A stretch of 64,000 nucleotides of DNA from Fimbriimonadaceae bacterium. GTDB taxonomy: Bacteria > Armatimonadota > Fimbriimonadia > Fimbriimonadales > Fimbriimonadaceae. Below, in pieces: positions 17,672 to 26,109 of the stretch (positions within the stretch are counted from its first letter, which is position 1; the number at the start of each line of letters is the position of its first letter). The DNA lies in the NCBI GenBank assembly GCA_023957775.1, contig JAMLGR010000003.1, positions 186,001-250,000 on the forward strand, written 5' to 3'. The translations under genes and the position numbers were made by a program. Under the pieces are notes generated by a model. It had not been told where the DNA came from, searched no databases, and saw only the letters and a list, made by a program, of their open reading frames with translations.

Positions 17672-18565
17672 ATGTTTCGTAAGAAGGGCTTCACCCTTAT
17701 TGAGCTTCTCGTCGTGATCGCCATCATCGCGATCCTGGCAGCCATTCTCTTCCCGGTCTTCGCGCAGGCGAAGGTCGCGGCCAAGAAGACGGCGTGCCTC
17801 TCCAACACCAAGCAGTACGTGCTCGCGGTCATGATGTACATGCCCGACTACGACGACGTCTTCCCGATCATTCAGTACAACAACACGTACGAAGCCAATC
17901 CGAACCAGCCCACGGGCGCGGATCAGGCGATCGGCAACCTCGTTCAGCCGTACATGAAGAACTACCAGATCCTCGCGTCTCCCGGCAGTGCCGCGGGCGA
18001 GTTGGAGCGGATGAGGGATCTCACCGATCCGAACACCGTGCCCTACAAGCAGGCGCAGAAGGAGCTGAACCTCGCGATCAAGGCGGACTACGGCCTGAAC
18101 ACCCAGTACTTCAGCAAGATGGGTGCATTCTGCGGGACGGCGGCACCGTCGGGCTTCAAAGCGTTTGGCACCGCGCAGGGGCAGGTCGGCAAACCGGCCA
18201 GCACGATTTACCTCGTGAACTCGGTTTGGGACCGCGGTTCGAGCGGTGCGCCTCAAGGCGGCGGCAACTGGGGCATCGATCCTCCGTGCCGACGCACGAC
18301 CAACAACACCGATACGTTCCCGCCGATTCCTCCACCCTGCACCTCGTTCTTCTGGTGGGGAGGCTGGAACCCCGGTTCGCCCCTCGCATGGAACGTGTTT
18401 GGTGGCGCTTGGCCCTATCACAACGGCACGATCGCTAACGTCGGCTGGGCCGATGGTCACGCCACTCCCAAGCGCATTCCCGCGCTGACGGTGGGTTGCG
18501 ACGTCCAAAACGGTTGGACCGGCGCGATCTTCGACATCGACCAGTATCTCTGGGACCTCAACTAA
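17672..18565 (+). CDS. Prepilin-like H-X-DG protein (pseudopilin 1)
   Basis: 297 aa. The class III leader ends at KKG followed by [16 protein letters not shown], the type II secretion/type IV pilin cleavage and N-methylation motif with Glu5. The body is the DUF1559/SBP-like form of Planctomycetes and Armatimonadota, ending in a H-x10-DG motif ([14 protein letters not shown]) rather than the usual H-x9-DG. Six cysteines are visible after the leader. Would be cleaved by prepilin peptidase and assembled in a pseudopilus or surface layer. ATG at 17672 has TGGAGG six bases upstream. Paralogue at 19110 is about 75 percent similar by eye. Confidence 0.93.
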   Translation: MFRKKGFTLIELLVVIAIIAILAAILFPVFAQAKVAAKKTACLSNTKQYVLAVMMYMPDYDDVFPIIQYNNTYEANPNQPTGADQAIGNLVQPYMKNYQILASPGSAAGELERMRDLTDPNTVPYKQAQKELNLAIKADYGLNTQYFSKMGAFCGTAAPSGFKAFGTAQGQVGKPASTIYLVNSVWDRGSSGAPQGGGNWGIDPPCRRTTNNTDTFPPIPPPCTSFFWWGGWNPGSPLAWNVFGGAWPYHNGTIANVGWADGHATPKRIPALTVGCDVQNGWTGAIFDIDQYLWDLN

Positions 18566-18578
18566 GAGGGCGACCTAC

Positions 18579-18614
18579 GCCGCGCGGACGTCCGGTCCGC
18601 GCGGCCCTTTGTTT
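18579..18614 (+). terminator. Rho-independent terminator or attenuator after pseudopilin 1
   Basis: Perfect 11-bp stem GCCGCGCGGAC / GTCCGCGCGGC with a GTCCG loop, followed by CCTTTGTTT. It sits 14 bases after the stop of pseudopilin 1 and 16 bases before the lipoprotein start, so it may either end transcription or limit read-through into the small genes. Confidence 0.75.
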
Positions 18615-18629
18615 CAAGGGAAGGATCAT

Positions 18630-18839
18630 ATGAAGCTACTGCGACTCTGTCTCGCATTTGTCGTGTGTGCGTTCGCTTTTGGAATCGTGGGTTGTTCCTC
18701 TGGAAGCCAGAGTGAAGAGGCGTCCAGCGCCGTTCAGGAGATTCAGAAGAGCAATCCCCAAGGCGGTCCCAAGATCAGCCAAGAAGACGCCTCAGGGGAT
18801 GCCTCGATGATGGCGGGACCCAAGAAGGGCGGCGGTTAG
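18630..18839 (+). CDS. Small lipoprotein with EDASGD C-terminal motif
   Basis: 69 aa. Signal peptide MKLLRLCLAFVVCAFAFGIVGC with lipobox IVGC (lipidated Cys22), so membrane-anchored. The mature part is short, Ser/Gln/Lys-rich, and ends KISQEDASGDASMMAGPKK. The final block nearly matches the neighbouring gene (RISEEDASGDTIMMGGKK), implying a shared binding partner. ATG at 18630 with AAGGGAAGG upstream. No known family recognised. The tract from 18609 is not used. Confidence 0.8.
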   Translation: MKLLRLCLAFVVCAFAFGIVGCSSGSQSEEASSAVQEIQKSNPQGGPKISQEDASGDASMMAGPKKGGG

Positions 18840-18848
18840 GTCGATTCC

Positions 18849-19073
18849 ATGGCGAACGAAGTTCGCAAGGAGTTTGTGATCGCGGTGGTGGCGCTCGCCG
18901 TCGTCGCCGCGATCGCCATCGGCATCAAGTTCCTCAACAGCGGTCCGCAGGCGGGCGAGGCCGATGTTCCCACCGTGCTCAACGACATGGAGCGTCAAAC
19001 GCCGGCGGGCGTACCGCGCATCAGCGAAGAGGACGCTTCCGGCGACACCATCATGATGGGCGGAAAAAAGTAG
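18849..19073 (+). CDS. Small single-pass membrane protein with EDASGD C-terminal motif
   Basis: 74 aa: about ten N-terminal residues, one transmembrane helix (FVIAVVALAVVAAIAIGI), then a hydrophilic tail ending RISEEDASGDTIMMGGKK. The tail matches the preceding lipoprotein at ISxEDASGDxxMMxG. Nine bases downstream of the lipoprotein gene and 36 bases upstream of pseudopilin 2. Probably exposes the tail to the periplasm, but topology is inferred. No family recognised. Confidence 0.8.
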   Translation: MANEVRKEFVIAVVALAVVAAIAIGIKFLNSGPQAGEADVPTVLNDMERQTPAGVPRISEEDASGDTIMMGGKK

Positions 19074-19095
19074 CTTCTTCTGCTGAAACTCGTCG

Positions 19096-19101
19096 TACGA
19101 T
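19096..19101 (+). promoter_or_regulatory. Candidate -10 for pseudopilin 2 (near-leaderless)
   Basis: TACGAT at 19096-19101 inside CTCGTCGTACGATGA, the same block as before pseudopilin 1. The ATG is only eight bases further at 19110, so a transcript from here would be almost leaderless. No good -35 is seen. Confidence 0.4.
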
Positions 19102-19109
19102 GAAGGGTC

Positions 19110-20000
19110 ATGGTGCGCAAGCGTGCTTTCACCCTTATTGAGCTTCTCGTCGTCATCGCGATCATCGCTATCCTGGCCGCCATTCTCTTCCCGGTGTTTG
19201 CCCAAGCGAAGGCCGCCGCCAAGAAGACTGCGTGCCTATCCAACACGAAGCAGTACCTCTTGGCCGTGATGATGTACATGCCGGACTACGACGATGCGTT
19301 CCCGATCATCCAACAGAACTGGACTTTCGAGGCTGATCCGAACCAACCCAACGGCCCGGATCAGGTGATCGGCAACCTCGTCCAGCCCTATATGAAGAAC
19401 CTTCAGATCCTTGCGTCGCCCGGGAGCGGCATCGGCGAGAAGGAGAGAATGAACGATCTCACGGACCCCAATTCCGTGCCGTACGGCAAGGCCCAGCGTG
19501 AGTTGAATCTCGCCGTCAAAGCCGACTACGGGCTCAATATGCAGTACTTCGGCCGGATGGGGGCCTACTGCGGGACGAACAACCCCTACGGCTATCGCGG
19601 GCAAAGCCCGACGCAGAGCCAAGTGGCCAAACCCGCCAGCTCGATCTACTTCGTCAATTCGGTTTGGTATCGCGAAAACGGCGTACCGGTCGGAGGAGGA
19701 AACTGGGGCATCGATCCGCCGTGTCGGTTCGACACCAGCAATCGCGACACCTTCCCCCGCATCAACCCGCCGTGCACGTCGTTCTTCTGGTTCGGCGCGT
19801 GGAACCCGTCCTGGCCCGATGATTGGAACGTCTTTGGGGGCGCCTGGCCCTACCACTCCGGGAAGATCGCCAACGTGGGTTGGGCCGACGGCCACGCCAC
19901 GCCCAAACGGATACCCGCGCTCACGTTGGGATGCGACGTTCGGGACGGTTGGACCGGACTCGTCTACGATCTCGACCAGTACCTGTGGGATCTCCTGTAG
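19110..20000 (+). CDS. Prepilin-like H-X-DG protein (pseudopilin 2)
   Basis: 296 aa paralogue of the gene at 17672: [18 protein letters not shown] leader, [32 protein letters not shown], and [19 protein letters not shown] (H-x10-DG). The two differ mainly in a central loop around residues 165-200. ATG at 19110 with AAGGG upstream. Presumably processed by prepilin peptidase; partner function as for pseudopilin 1. The stop (20000) is three bases from the convergent gltX stop. Confidence 0.93.
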   Translation: MVRKRAFTLIELLVVIAIIAILAAILFPVFAQAKAAAKKTACLSNTKQYLLAVMMYMPDYDDAFPIIQQNWTFEADPNQPNGPDQVIGNLVQPYMKNLQILASPGSGIGEKERMNDLTDPNSVPYGKAQRELNLAVKADYGLNMQYFGRMGAYCGTNNPYGYRGQSPTQSQVAKPASSIYFVNSVWYRENGVPVGGGNWGIDPPCRFDTSNRDTFPRINPPCTSFFWFGAWNPSWPDDWNVFGGAWPYHSGKIANVGWADGHATPKRIPALTLGCDVRDGWTGLVYDLDQYLWDLL

Positions 20001-20003
20001 CGC

Positions 20004-21512
20004 CTAGGGAACCAAGCGCGACCGCATCCGCTCCGGCCCCAGCACGCTCATGAGTTCGAATAGGCCGGGGCCGACGGTCCTTCCCGTCAGCGCGACGCGC
20101 GTCGGGTGAACGATGGGGCCCAACTTCTCGAAGCCGTTGCTTTCCGCCCAACCCCGCAGGAACTGCTCGCACGCCTCGACCGAGACCGCAGGCGTTCCTT
20201 CCAAGAACCCGACCAAGTCGGCGAACAGTTGGGGCACGTGGGGTTGCCCCAGCCACTTCTCAGCGGCCTTGGGGTCCATCTCGGGCTGCTCGACGAAGAA
20301 GAACGCCGTGCCCTCCACAAAATCGGCAAGCGTGACCACGCGCTCTTGCAGCAACGGCAGGGCCTTGCCCGCATACTCCGGCTCTTCCGCCAATGCTCTC
20401 GCCAGACGCGCCAGAGCGTCCTCAGGAACCGCCGCCCGCCTCTCCGGGACTTCCCAGTAGGCAGCGGTCTCGGGATGCTCCACGAAAGCCCTCACGCGGG
20501 CCACGAGGTCGTCGGGATCCAACTGCCGGATGAACTGCCCGTTCATCCAGTTCAGCTTCTCGATGTCGAAGACTCCGGGCGAGGGTTGCAGACCGGAGAG
20601 GTCGAAGGCCGCCACCAACTCGTCGGGTCCCATCAGCTCCTTGTCGCCCCCGGGCGACCAACCGATCAGCGCAATGAAGTTCGCCAGCGCCTCCGGCAGG
20701 TAGCCCGCGCTGCGGAAGTCCAAGCACCGGGTGTCGCCGTGGCGCTTACTGAGCTTCGCGCCGTCCGGCCCCTTGATCACCGGCACGTGCACGAAGATCG
20801 GCGGGGTCCACCCGAACGCCTCGAACAACCACACGTGCTTGGGAGCCGAGCTGATCCACTCCTCCCCGCGGATGATGTGCGTGGTGCCCATCAGGTGGTC
20901 GTCCACCATCGCCGCGAAATGATAGGTCGGCATCCCGTCCGCCTTGATCAAAACGGGGTCGTCCGTAAGCCCGGGCTCCCACTCGATGCGTCCCCGAATC
21001 GCGTCCTCGCACGTCAGCCGACGATCGCGCGGCATCTTCAATCGGATCACGTAGGGCTTGCCTTCGACCTCGGCCCGCGCCACTTGGTCGGCGGTGGCCT
21101 CGCGCCACTGCCCGCCGAAGTAACCCACCGGCTCCTTGTTCGCCTGCTGCGCCTCACGCAGGGCGGCCAGCTCCTCCGGCGTCTCGAACGCCTTGTAGGC
21201 GTGTCCCGACTCCAGCAGCGTCGCGATGTGGGGGGCGTACAGGCCTGCCGCTTGGCGCTCGGACTGGCGATAGGGCGCGTGGGGGCCCCCCTTTTCGGGC
21301 CCCTCCTGCCATTCGATGCCGATCCACTCGAGGCTCTCAAAAATCTCGGCCTCGCATCCCTCGACCAGCCGCGCGCGGTCCGTGTCTTCGATTCGGACGG
21401 TCATGGTGCCCCCCTGGTGCTTCGCCAGCAGGTGGCAGTAGAGCGCCGTCCGGATGTTCCCGACGTGGGGGCTGCCGGTGGGACTGGGCGCGTAGCGAAC
21501 TCGAACGGACAT
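20004..21512 (-). CDS. gltX: Glutamyl-tRNA synthetase
   Basis: 502 aa class I synthetase charging tRNA-Glu (possibly also tRNA-Gln). HIGH-equivalent motif PSPTGSPHVGN and KMSKS-equivalent KLSKRHG; the tRNA-binding insertion with HIIRGEEWISSAPKH is intact. ATG at 21512 immediately before the conserved VRVRYAPSPTG; the frame is open 19 codons upstream but unrelated. Convergent with pseudopilin 2, divergent from the GYF_2 gene. Confidence 0.96.
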   Translation of the reverse strand: MSVRVRYAPSPTGSPHVGNIRTALYCHLLAKHQGGTMTVRIEDTDRARLVEGCEAEIFESLEWIGIEWQEGPEKGGPHAPYRQSERQAAGLYAPHIATLLESGHAYKAFETPEELAALREAQQANKEPVGYFGGQWREATADQVARAEVEGKPYVIRLKMPRDRRLTCEDAIRGRIEWEPGLTDDPVLIKADGMPTYHFAAMVDDHLMGTTHIIRGEEWISSAPKHVWLFEAFGWTPPIFVHVPVIKGPDGAKLSKRHGDTRCLDFRSAGYLPEALANFIALIGWSPGGDKELMGPDELVAAFDLSGLQPSPGVFDIEKLNWMNGQFIRQLDPDDLVARVRAFVEHPETAAYWEVPERRAAVPEDALARLARALAEEPEYAGKALPLLQERVVTLADFVEGTAFFFVEQPEMDPKAAEKWLGQPHVPQLFADLVGFLEGTPAVSVEACEQFLRGWAESNGFEKLGPIVHPTRVALTGRTVGPGLFELMSVLGPERMRSRLVP

Positions 21513-21584
21513 GGGCCGAAGGGTACCCGTGGGCCGATTGGCCCGACTATCGGGGCGGATGCGGTACAACGGCTTTAGGGCCTG

Positions 21585-21590
21585 TACAAT
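21585..21590 (+). promoter_or_regulatory. Candidate -10 element for the GYF_2/TM2 gene
   Basis: TACAAT at 21585-21590 lies 19 bases before the GTG at 21610. No convincing -35 upstream. Similar TACAAT boxes precede the methyltransferase (59236) and the cyclase-domain gene (37322). Confidence 0.4.
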
Positions 21591-21609
21591 GGCAGGCAGG
21601 TGAGCGGTC

Positions 21610-22167
21610 GTGGCTGAGTGGTACTACATTGGACACTATGGGCAATTGGGACCCCTCACTCGCGAACAGATCGACGAGTTGATCGATGGCGGGGTGATCG
21701 TGCGCGACACCTACGTCTGGCGCAATGGCATGCCGCAGTGGCAGTTGGCGGATTCGATCCAGGAGCTAGCCCCCAACTTCAAGGCCGCTGAGCCCTTTTC
21801 CGCTCCGCCACCCCCTCCGATGGCGCCTGGATTTGGGATGTCGAGCGCGCCGAACCTCGGCGTCACCAGCGCGCCGATGGCGTCGCGGTACCCCTCCGCC
21901 CCTCCCCAAGTCGCCCACAGCGGCCAGTACGCCCCCGCGTTCCATCCGCTCACGAGCGATCGCAGCCGGGTGTTGGCCGGTGTACTCCAGCTCTTGATCC
22001 CGGGCGTCGGCCGCCTCTATCTCGGGTATGCGGCCTACGGGGTGATGCAGTTGCTGCTGTTCCCTTGCGGGCTGGGCATCGGTTGGCTCTGGTCGGTGAT
22101 CGACGGGATCGTGATCCTGGCGGGCGGCGTCAAGCTCGACGGCTACGGCCGACAACTTTCCGAATAG
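21610..22167 (+). CDS. GYF_2 (DUF4339) plus TM2 domain protein
   Basis: 185 aa. Residues 4-52 (WYYIGHYGQLGPLTREQI to PQWQLADSIQEL) are a GYF_2 domain, a protein- or peptide-binding fold. A low-complexity Pro/Ser-rich linker (about 60-115) connects it to two helices of a TM2 domain (LIPGVGRLYLGYAAYGV, GWLWSVIDGIVILAGG). Bacterial proteins of this layout are inner-membrane proteins with cytosolic GYF domains; their role is not defined. GTG start at 21610. Confidence 0.85.
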   Translation: MAEWYYIGHYGQLGPLTREQIDELIDGGVIVRDTYVWRNGMPQWQLADSIQELAPNFKAAEPFSAPPPPPMAPGFGMSSAPNLGVTSAPMASRYPSAPPQVAHSGQYAPAFHPLTSDRSRVLAGVLQLLIPGVGRLYLGYAAYGVMQLLLFPCGLGIGWLWSVIDGIVILAGGVKLDGYGRQLSE

Positions 22168-22212
22168 CCGATGTTCCCCGGCGTCGCCGCGCGTCTAAAC
22201 TACGTGAAGACC

Positions 22213-22767
22213 ATGAGGGGATTCCTTGCCTTGATCGCCATCCTCGCCGTCGCGGCGGCGGCTCTGGCGCAGACCTACACGCCCAAGCCGGGCGAGACGG
22301 TCATGCGCGTGGCCATCGAGGGGCGAGGGAACCTGTTCATCCGCCTCTTCACCGACGAGGCGCCGAAGACGACCACGCACATTGTCAAGCTCGCCAAGCA
22401 GGGCTTTTACGACGGACAACGGTTCTTCCGCGTCGTCCGCCAGCCACGCCCATTCCTCGTGCAGATCGGCGACCCCCAATCGCGCAGCAAGGATTTGGAC
22501 GACCCGGCTATGGGGACGGGCGGCAGCGGGGCGAAGATCGCGTTTGAAGACAGCGGCAAGCTGAACGACAAGGCGGGCGTCGTCGGCCTGTCCCACCGAG
22601 AAGGGGACCGGGACGCGGGCGACAGCCAGTTCTACATCCTGCTCGCCCCCTCGAAATTCCTCGACGGCAACTACACGGTCTTCGGCCAGGTCGTCGCCGG
22701 CATGGACGTGCTCCAAAAGGTGGAGAAGGGCGATCGCGTGACCGCCGTGACGATTCTGGGGGGATAG
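22213..22767 (+). CDS. Secreted cyclophilin-type peptidyl-prolyl isomerase
   Basis: 184 aa with signal peptide MRGFLALIAILAVAAAALAQ. Cyclophilin core: NLFIRLFTDEAPKTTTHIVKLAKQGFYDGQRFFRVV, FLVQIGDPQSRSKDLDDP, DSQFYILLAPSKFLDGNYTVFGQVV. The isomerase Arg is the R of FFRVV. The fold is complete. Helps proline isomerisation in the periplasm. ATG at 22213 keeps the signal peptide; GTG at 22204 is an alternative. Confidence 0.9.
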   Translation: MRGFLALIAILAVAAAALAQTYTPKPGETVMRVAIEGRGNLFIRLFTDEAPKTTTHIVKLAKQGFYDGQRFFRVVRQPRPFLVQIGDPQSRSKDLDDPAMGTGGSGAKIAFEDSGKLNDKAGVVGLSHREGDRDAGDSQFYILLAPSKFLDGNYTVFGQVVAGMDVLQKVEKGDRVTAVTILGG

Positions 22768-22768
22768 G

Positions 22769-22844
22769 GGGGGTTCGTCCTTCGTCCTTGGGCCTTGGGC
22801 CTTGGTCCTTGGGCCCTGGGCATTGGGGCTTGGGCATCTCCCAC
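22769..22844. repeat. CCTTGGG-type tandem low-complexity repeat
   Basis: Irregular tandem units around GTCCTTGGGCCTTGGGCC precede the 29-bp inverted repeat. They continue the gene-free gap 22768-23040. No coding potential. Confidence 0.6.
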
Positions 22845-22958
22845 GTCATCCCGAGCGAAGTCGAGGGATCCGGCCCCGCAGGACCCGAAGGATCGCTGCC
22901 GCCGTAACGGTCACGCTCGGCGAGGACGTCCGGATCCCTCGACTTCGCTCGGGATGAC
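22845..22958. repeat. 29-bp perfect inverted repeat around a 56-base core
   Basis: Arms 22845-22873 and 22930-22958 are exact reverse complements. Each contains TCGAGGGATCCGG or its complement. Sequences of the type TCATCCCGAGCGAAGTCGAG are known to recur between genes in unrelated bacterial genomes. The core holds no open frame. Confidence 0.9.
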
Positions 22959-23002
22959 CTTTGCGTCCTTTGCGTGAGATCACGCCAGCAGAGCGGTACT
23001 GG

Positions 23003-23031
23003 TTATGCCACGGGCACCGCGGGCGTATAAT
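23003..23031 (+). promoter_or_regulatory. Candidate promoter for the DppBC-type operon
   Basis: TATAAT at 23026-23031 with TTATGC 17 bases upstream (23003-23008). The probable start GTG at 23041 is only nine bases downstream, implying a near-leaderless mRNA. Confidence 0.5.
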
Positions 23032-23040
23032 CTAACCCTC

Positions 23041-23991
23041 GTGCGGCTCCTCAAGGCGATCTCTCTGCGGCTGTTGTTCGGGCTGCTGAGTCTCATCTTC
23101 ATCTCCCTCGTGGTGTTTGTCGCCGACGAGGTGGCGCCTGGCGACCAAGCCACGGTGCTGGCCGGTGAGAAGGCGCGCATCGAAGACATCCAGCGCTTGC
23201 GCGAACAGTTGGGGCTGAACCGACCCTGGCCCATCCGTTACGTCGAATGGCTGGGCGATGCGGCGCGGCTGGACTTCGGCACCAGCTACTACGGCACGAA
23301 AGAGCCCGTGATCGATATCGTGAAGCGCGACCTGCCCATGACCGCCAAGCTGGCGGGGCTCGCCATTCTCCTTGCCGCCGGCATCGGCATTCTTCTCGGC
23401 ACGCTGGCGGCCATCCGCGAGAACCGGGGGGCGGACCGATTCGTTCTGACCGTCAGCACCCTGGGCGTCACGCTGCCCAACTTCGTGCTCGCCCCGATCC
23501 TCGTGTACATCTTTGCGCTCAAACTCAACCGCCTTCCCCAAACGTGGGCCGTGGATCGCGTCGCGCCGGACATCTACTACTTGATCCTGCCCGTGATCGT
23601 GCTCGCGGCGCGCCCGATGGCGATGCTCACCCGCCTGACCCGCGCCAGCATGGTGGACACGCTGAAACAGGAGTTCATCCGCACGGCGATCGCCAAGGGA
23701 GTGCCGCCCGCCCGGCTCATCTTCCGACACGCCCTGCGCAACGCGATCCTGCCGGTGATCACCGCGATCGGAACCAGCTTCGGCTTCCTGCTGACCGGAT
23801 CGTTTGTCGTCGAGCGTTTCTTTGTGCTTCCGGGATTGGGTCGCGAAGCCATCGAAGCCATCCAGCAAGGCAACGTCCCCGTCGTCCAGGCGTGCATCCT
23901 GATCACAGGCGCCATGTTCATTGCGATCAACCTCCTGGTCGATCTGCTTCAACCCATGCTCGATCCGCGCATCCGGGAGGCCCAGATTTGA
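23041..23991 (+). CDS. Peptide/nickel-type ABC transporter permease (DppB-like)
   Basis: 316 aa permease of the oligopeptide family. An N-terminal helix (LLFGLLSLIFISLVVFVAD) is followed by a long periplasmic loop with RLREQLGLNRPWPIRY. The EAA coupling loop reads EFIRTAIAKGVPPARLIFRHALRNA. TTG/ATG starts further upstream at 23005 lie before the -10 box, hence GTG 23041. Its stop overlaps the DppC start. No substrate-binding protein or ATPase is near, so partners must be elsewhere. Confidence 0.92.
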   Translation: MRLLKAISLRLLFGLLSLIFISLVVFVADEVAPGDQATVLAGEKARIEDIQRLREQLGLNRPWPIRYVEWLGDAARLDFGTSYYGTKEPVIDIVKRDLPMTAKLAGLAILLAAGIGILLGTLAAIRENRGADRFVLTVSTLGVTLPNFVLAPILVYIFALKLNRLPQTWAVDRVAPDIYYLILPVIVLAARPMAMLTRLTRASMVDTLKQEFIRTAIAKGVPPARLIFRHALRNAILPVITAIGTSFGFLLTGSFVVERFFVLPGLGREAIEAIQQGNVPVVQACILITGAMFIAINLLVDLLQPMLDPRIREAQI

Positions 23992-24857
23992 GGCGCGATC
24001 CGCTGTTCTGGTTTGGAGCCAGCTTTCTCGTGCTGCTGGTGCTCGTGGCGATCTTCGGACCGACGATGCGCCACTCCGCGTTCGAGATGGGCGCCCCTCC
24101 CCACACGCCGCCCGGCGCCGACTACTGGTTGGGGACCGACGAGGTCGGTCGCGACGTGTTCGCAAGAATCGCCTACGGCGCGCGCATCTCGCTGCTGGTC
24201 GGCCTGATCGTCCAGGCGATCTCCATCTCCGTGGGTGTGTTCGTGGGCGTGGTCGGAGTGTACGCGCCGCGTTGGATCAGCATGCCGCTGCTGCGTTTGA
24301 CCGACGGCATGTTCGCGTTTCCGGACATCCTGCTGGCGATCCTGATCATCGGGGTGTTCGGCATGGGCATGACCCCCGTGATCGCCGCGCTGAGCGTCAC
24401 GGCTTGGCCGGGGATGGCGCGCCTGGTGCGCACCCAGGTGGCGACGCTGAAAGACCGGGAGTTCGTCATCGCCTCCAAGGCCATCGGCTCCTCGCCTTGG
24501 CACGTCGTCACCAGGCACGTGCTTCCCCAGCTTTGGGGCATCGTGTTGGCCGTGGGCATGGTCGATCTGGCGGGGACGATCCTCGCCGAGAGCACGCTCA
24601 GCTTCCTCGGAATCGGCGTGCAGGCCCCCACCCCGAGTTGGGGCAGCATGATCAACAACGCGCGCTCGGACATGAATTCGCACCCGATGCTGCTGCTGTG
24701 GCCGTGCATCGTGCTCAGCCTCACGATCTTCTCGCTGAATTTCGTGGGCGACAGCCTGCGCGCCGCCCTCGACCCGAAGTCGGGCGCGCAGGTGAGGCCG
24801 ATGGCCTGGTTCACCCGCTTGCGGGAACGATTCGTCCGCCCCAAGGCCGAGGCCTGA
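23988..24857 (+). CDS. Peptide/nickel-type ABC transporter permease (DppC-like)
   Basis: 289 aa. Typical DppC segments are WLGTDEVGRDVFARIAYGARISL, the EAA loop REFVIASKAIGSSPWHVVTRHVLPQ and ESTLSFLGIGVQAPTPSWGSMI. TTG at 23988 overlaps the DppB stop as TTGA and has GGGAGG eight bases upstream, which is better than any later start. With DppB it forms the import channel for peptides, nickel or similar solutes. Confidence 0.93.
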   Translation: MRRDPLFWFGASFLVLLVLVAIFGPTMRHSAFEMGAPPHTPPGADYWLGTDEVGRDVFARIAYGARISLLVGLIVQAISISVGVFVGVVGVYAPRWISMPLLRLTDGMFAFPDILLAILIIGVFGMGMTPVIAALSVTAWPGMARLVRTQVATLKDREFVIASKAIGSSPWHVVTRHVLPQLWGIVLAVGMVDLAGTILAESTLSFLGIGVQAPTPSWGSMINNARSDMNSHPMLLLWPCIVLSLTIFSLNFVGDSLRAALDPKSGAQVRPMAWFTRLRERFVRPKAEA

Positions 24858-24864
24858 CGCCCAC

Positions 24865-26109
24865 CTACTCCTTCGACTGGATGATCTCGATGGCCTTCTT
24901 CAGTTGCGGGTCCTTGTCGGGGTCGCCGAACACGACCTGCGTCGTGAGATCCAGCTCCACCTTGTAATCGGGCTGCAGTCCGCCGGACACGTACTGACCG
25001 TCCTCGTCGACGCGGCGGCTGATGTCCTGGCCGCTCGGAAGGAAGTAGCGGGCGATCGTGATCTTGGCGTTCGAGCCGTCCACGAGGGCGTAGACGTTCT
25101 GCACCGAAGCCTTGCCGTACGTGTGCTCGCCCACCAGGGTCGCGAGCTTGTAGTCGCGCAGGGCGCCCGCGAAGATCTCGGCCGCGCTGGCCGACTCCTC
25201 GTTCACGAGCACGATCACCGGATAGCCCAGCGGTTTGCGCTGCCCGTAGTAGGTCTTGGCCACCTCCTCGCGCCCGTCCCGCATGCGCATCTTCACCACA
25301 ACCTTGTCGTCCGCATATCGCGAAAGCATCTCGACGGCGGTCTCCAAGAGCCCGCCCGGGTTGTTCCGCACGTCGATGATCAAGCCCTTGAGGCCGGGCC
25401 CGAGCTTCCCCAACTCCTTGGAGAACTGGGCGTTGGTGGGCTCCGAGAAACTCGCGACGGCCACGTAGCCGATCGATCCCGGAAGCAGCTTCCCTTCCAC
25501 CGTCGGCGTGATGACCTGCGACCGCCGGATGGAAAGCTCCAAAGGCTTGGGCGCGCCGGGGCGGACGATCTGGAGGCGCACCGGCGTGCCCTCCTTGCCT
25601 CGAATCTTCGAAACGATAAACTCCACGGTCTTCCCGACCACGGACTCGCCGTCGACGCCGGAAATCGAGTCCCCCACGCGCAAACCCGCTCGGTTCGCAG
25701 GGCCATCCTCAAAGACGGAGGCCACACGCGCGCCCATGGGATCGGGGGAGAGCCGGGCACCGATGCCGACGAAGTTCGCCTGCGTCTCGACCTGGAACTC
25801 CTTGGCCTGGGCCGGCTCCATGAAGACGGTGTGCGGGTCGCCGAGCGCGCCCATGAGCCCCTCGATGCCGGCGTACTTCAGCTTCTTGCCGTCCACGCCC
25901 TTGTAGTAGTCCGTCGAAATCCGCTGGTAGGCGGCGCGGAACGTCTGGGTGGCCGAGACCTCTTCCTTGCTTACCCTGGACGCGCCCAAGAGTACGCGCA
26001 GCGCATCGGTCGAGGGAGGCGCCCCCTTCTGCAAGTCGCGCCAGGTGAAACCGAAGGCGAAACAGGCGAGGAACGCGAGCGGAATTCCTACGATCTTGGC
26101 GAACTTCAC
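24865..26109 (-). CDS. ctpA: C-terminal processing peptidase CtpA (S41), active
   Basis: 414 aa with an N-terminal signal anchor (VGIPLAFLACFAFGF). Order: N-terminal helices, PDZ (about 105-185, GPANRAGLRVGDSISGVDG), peptidase core with GLIIDVRNNPGGLLETAV. Nucleophile Ser in NEESASAAEIF (near 302), general base Lys in GEHTYGKASVQ (near 326). Complete Ser/Lys dyad, so an active periplasmic protease that trims protein C-termini. GTG overlaps the stop of the upstream inactive homologue as GTGA. Confidence 0.95.
   Translation of the reverse strand: MKFAKIVGIPLAFLACFAFGFTWRDLQKGAPPSTDALRVLLGASRVSKEEVSATQTFRAAYQRISTDYYKGVDGKKLKYAGIEGLMGALGDPHTVFMEPAQAKEFQVETQANFVGIGARLSPDPMGARVASVFEDGPANRAGLRVGDSISGVDGESVVGKTVEFIVSKIRGKEGTPVRLQIVRPGAPKPLELSIRRSQVITPTVEGKLLPGSIGYVAVASFSEPTNAQFSKELGKLGPGLKGLIIDVRNNPGGLLETAVEMLSRYADDKVVVKMRMRDGREEVAKTYYGQRKPLGYPVIVLVNEESASAAEIFAGALRDYKLATLVGEHTYGKASVQNVYALVDGSNAKITIARYFLPSGQDISRRVDEDGQYVSGGLQPDYKVELDLTTQVVFGDPDKDPQLKKAIEIIQSKE

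Noticed and set aside
22845-22958. Insertion sequence ends
   Set aside because: The inverted repeats enclose 56 bases with no transposase or open frame.
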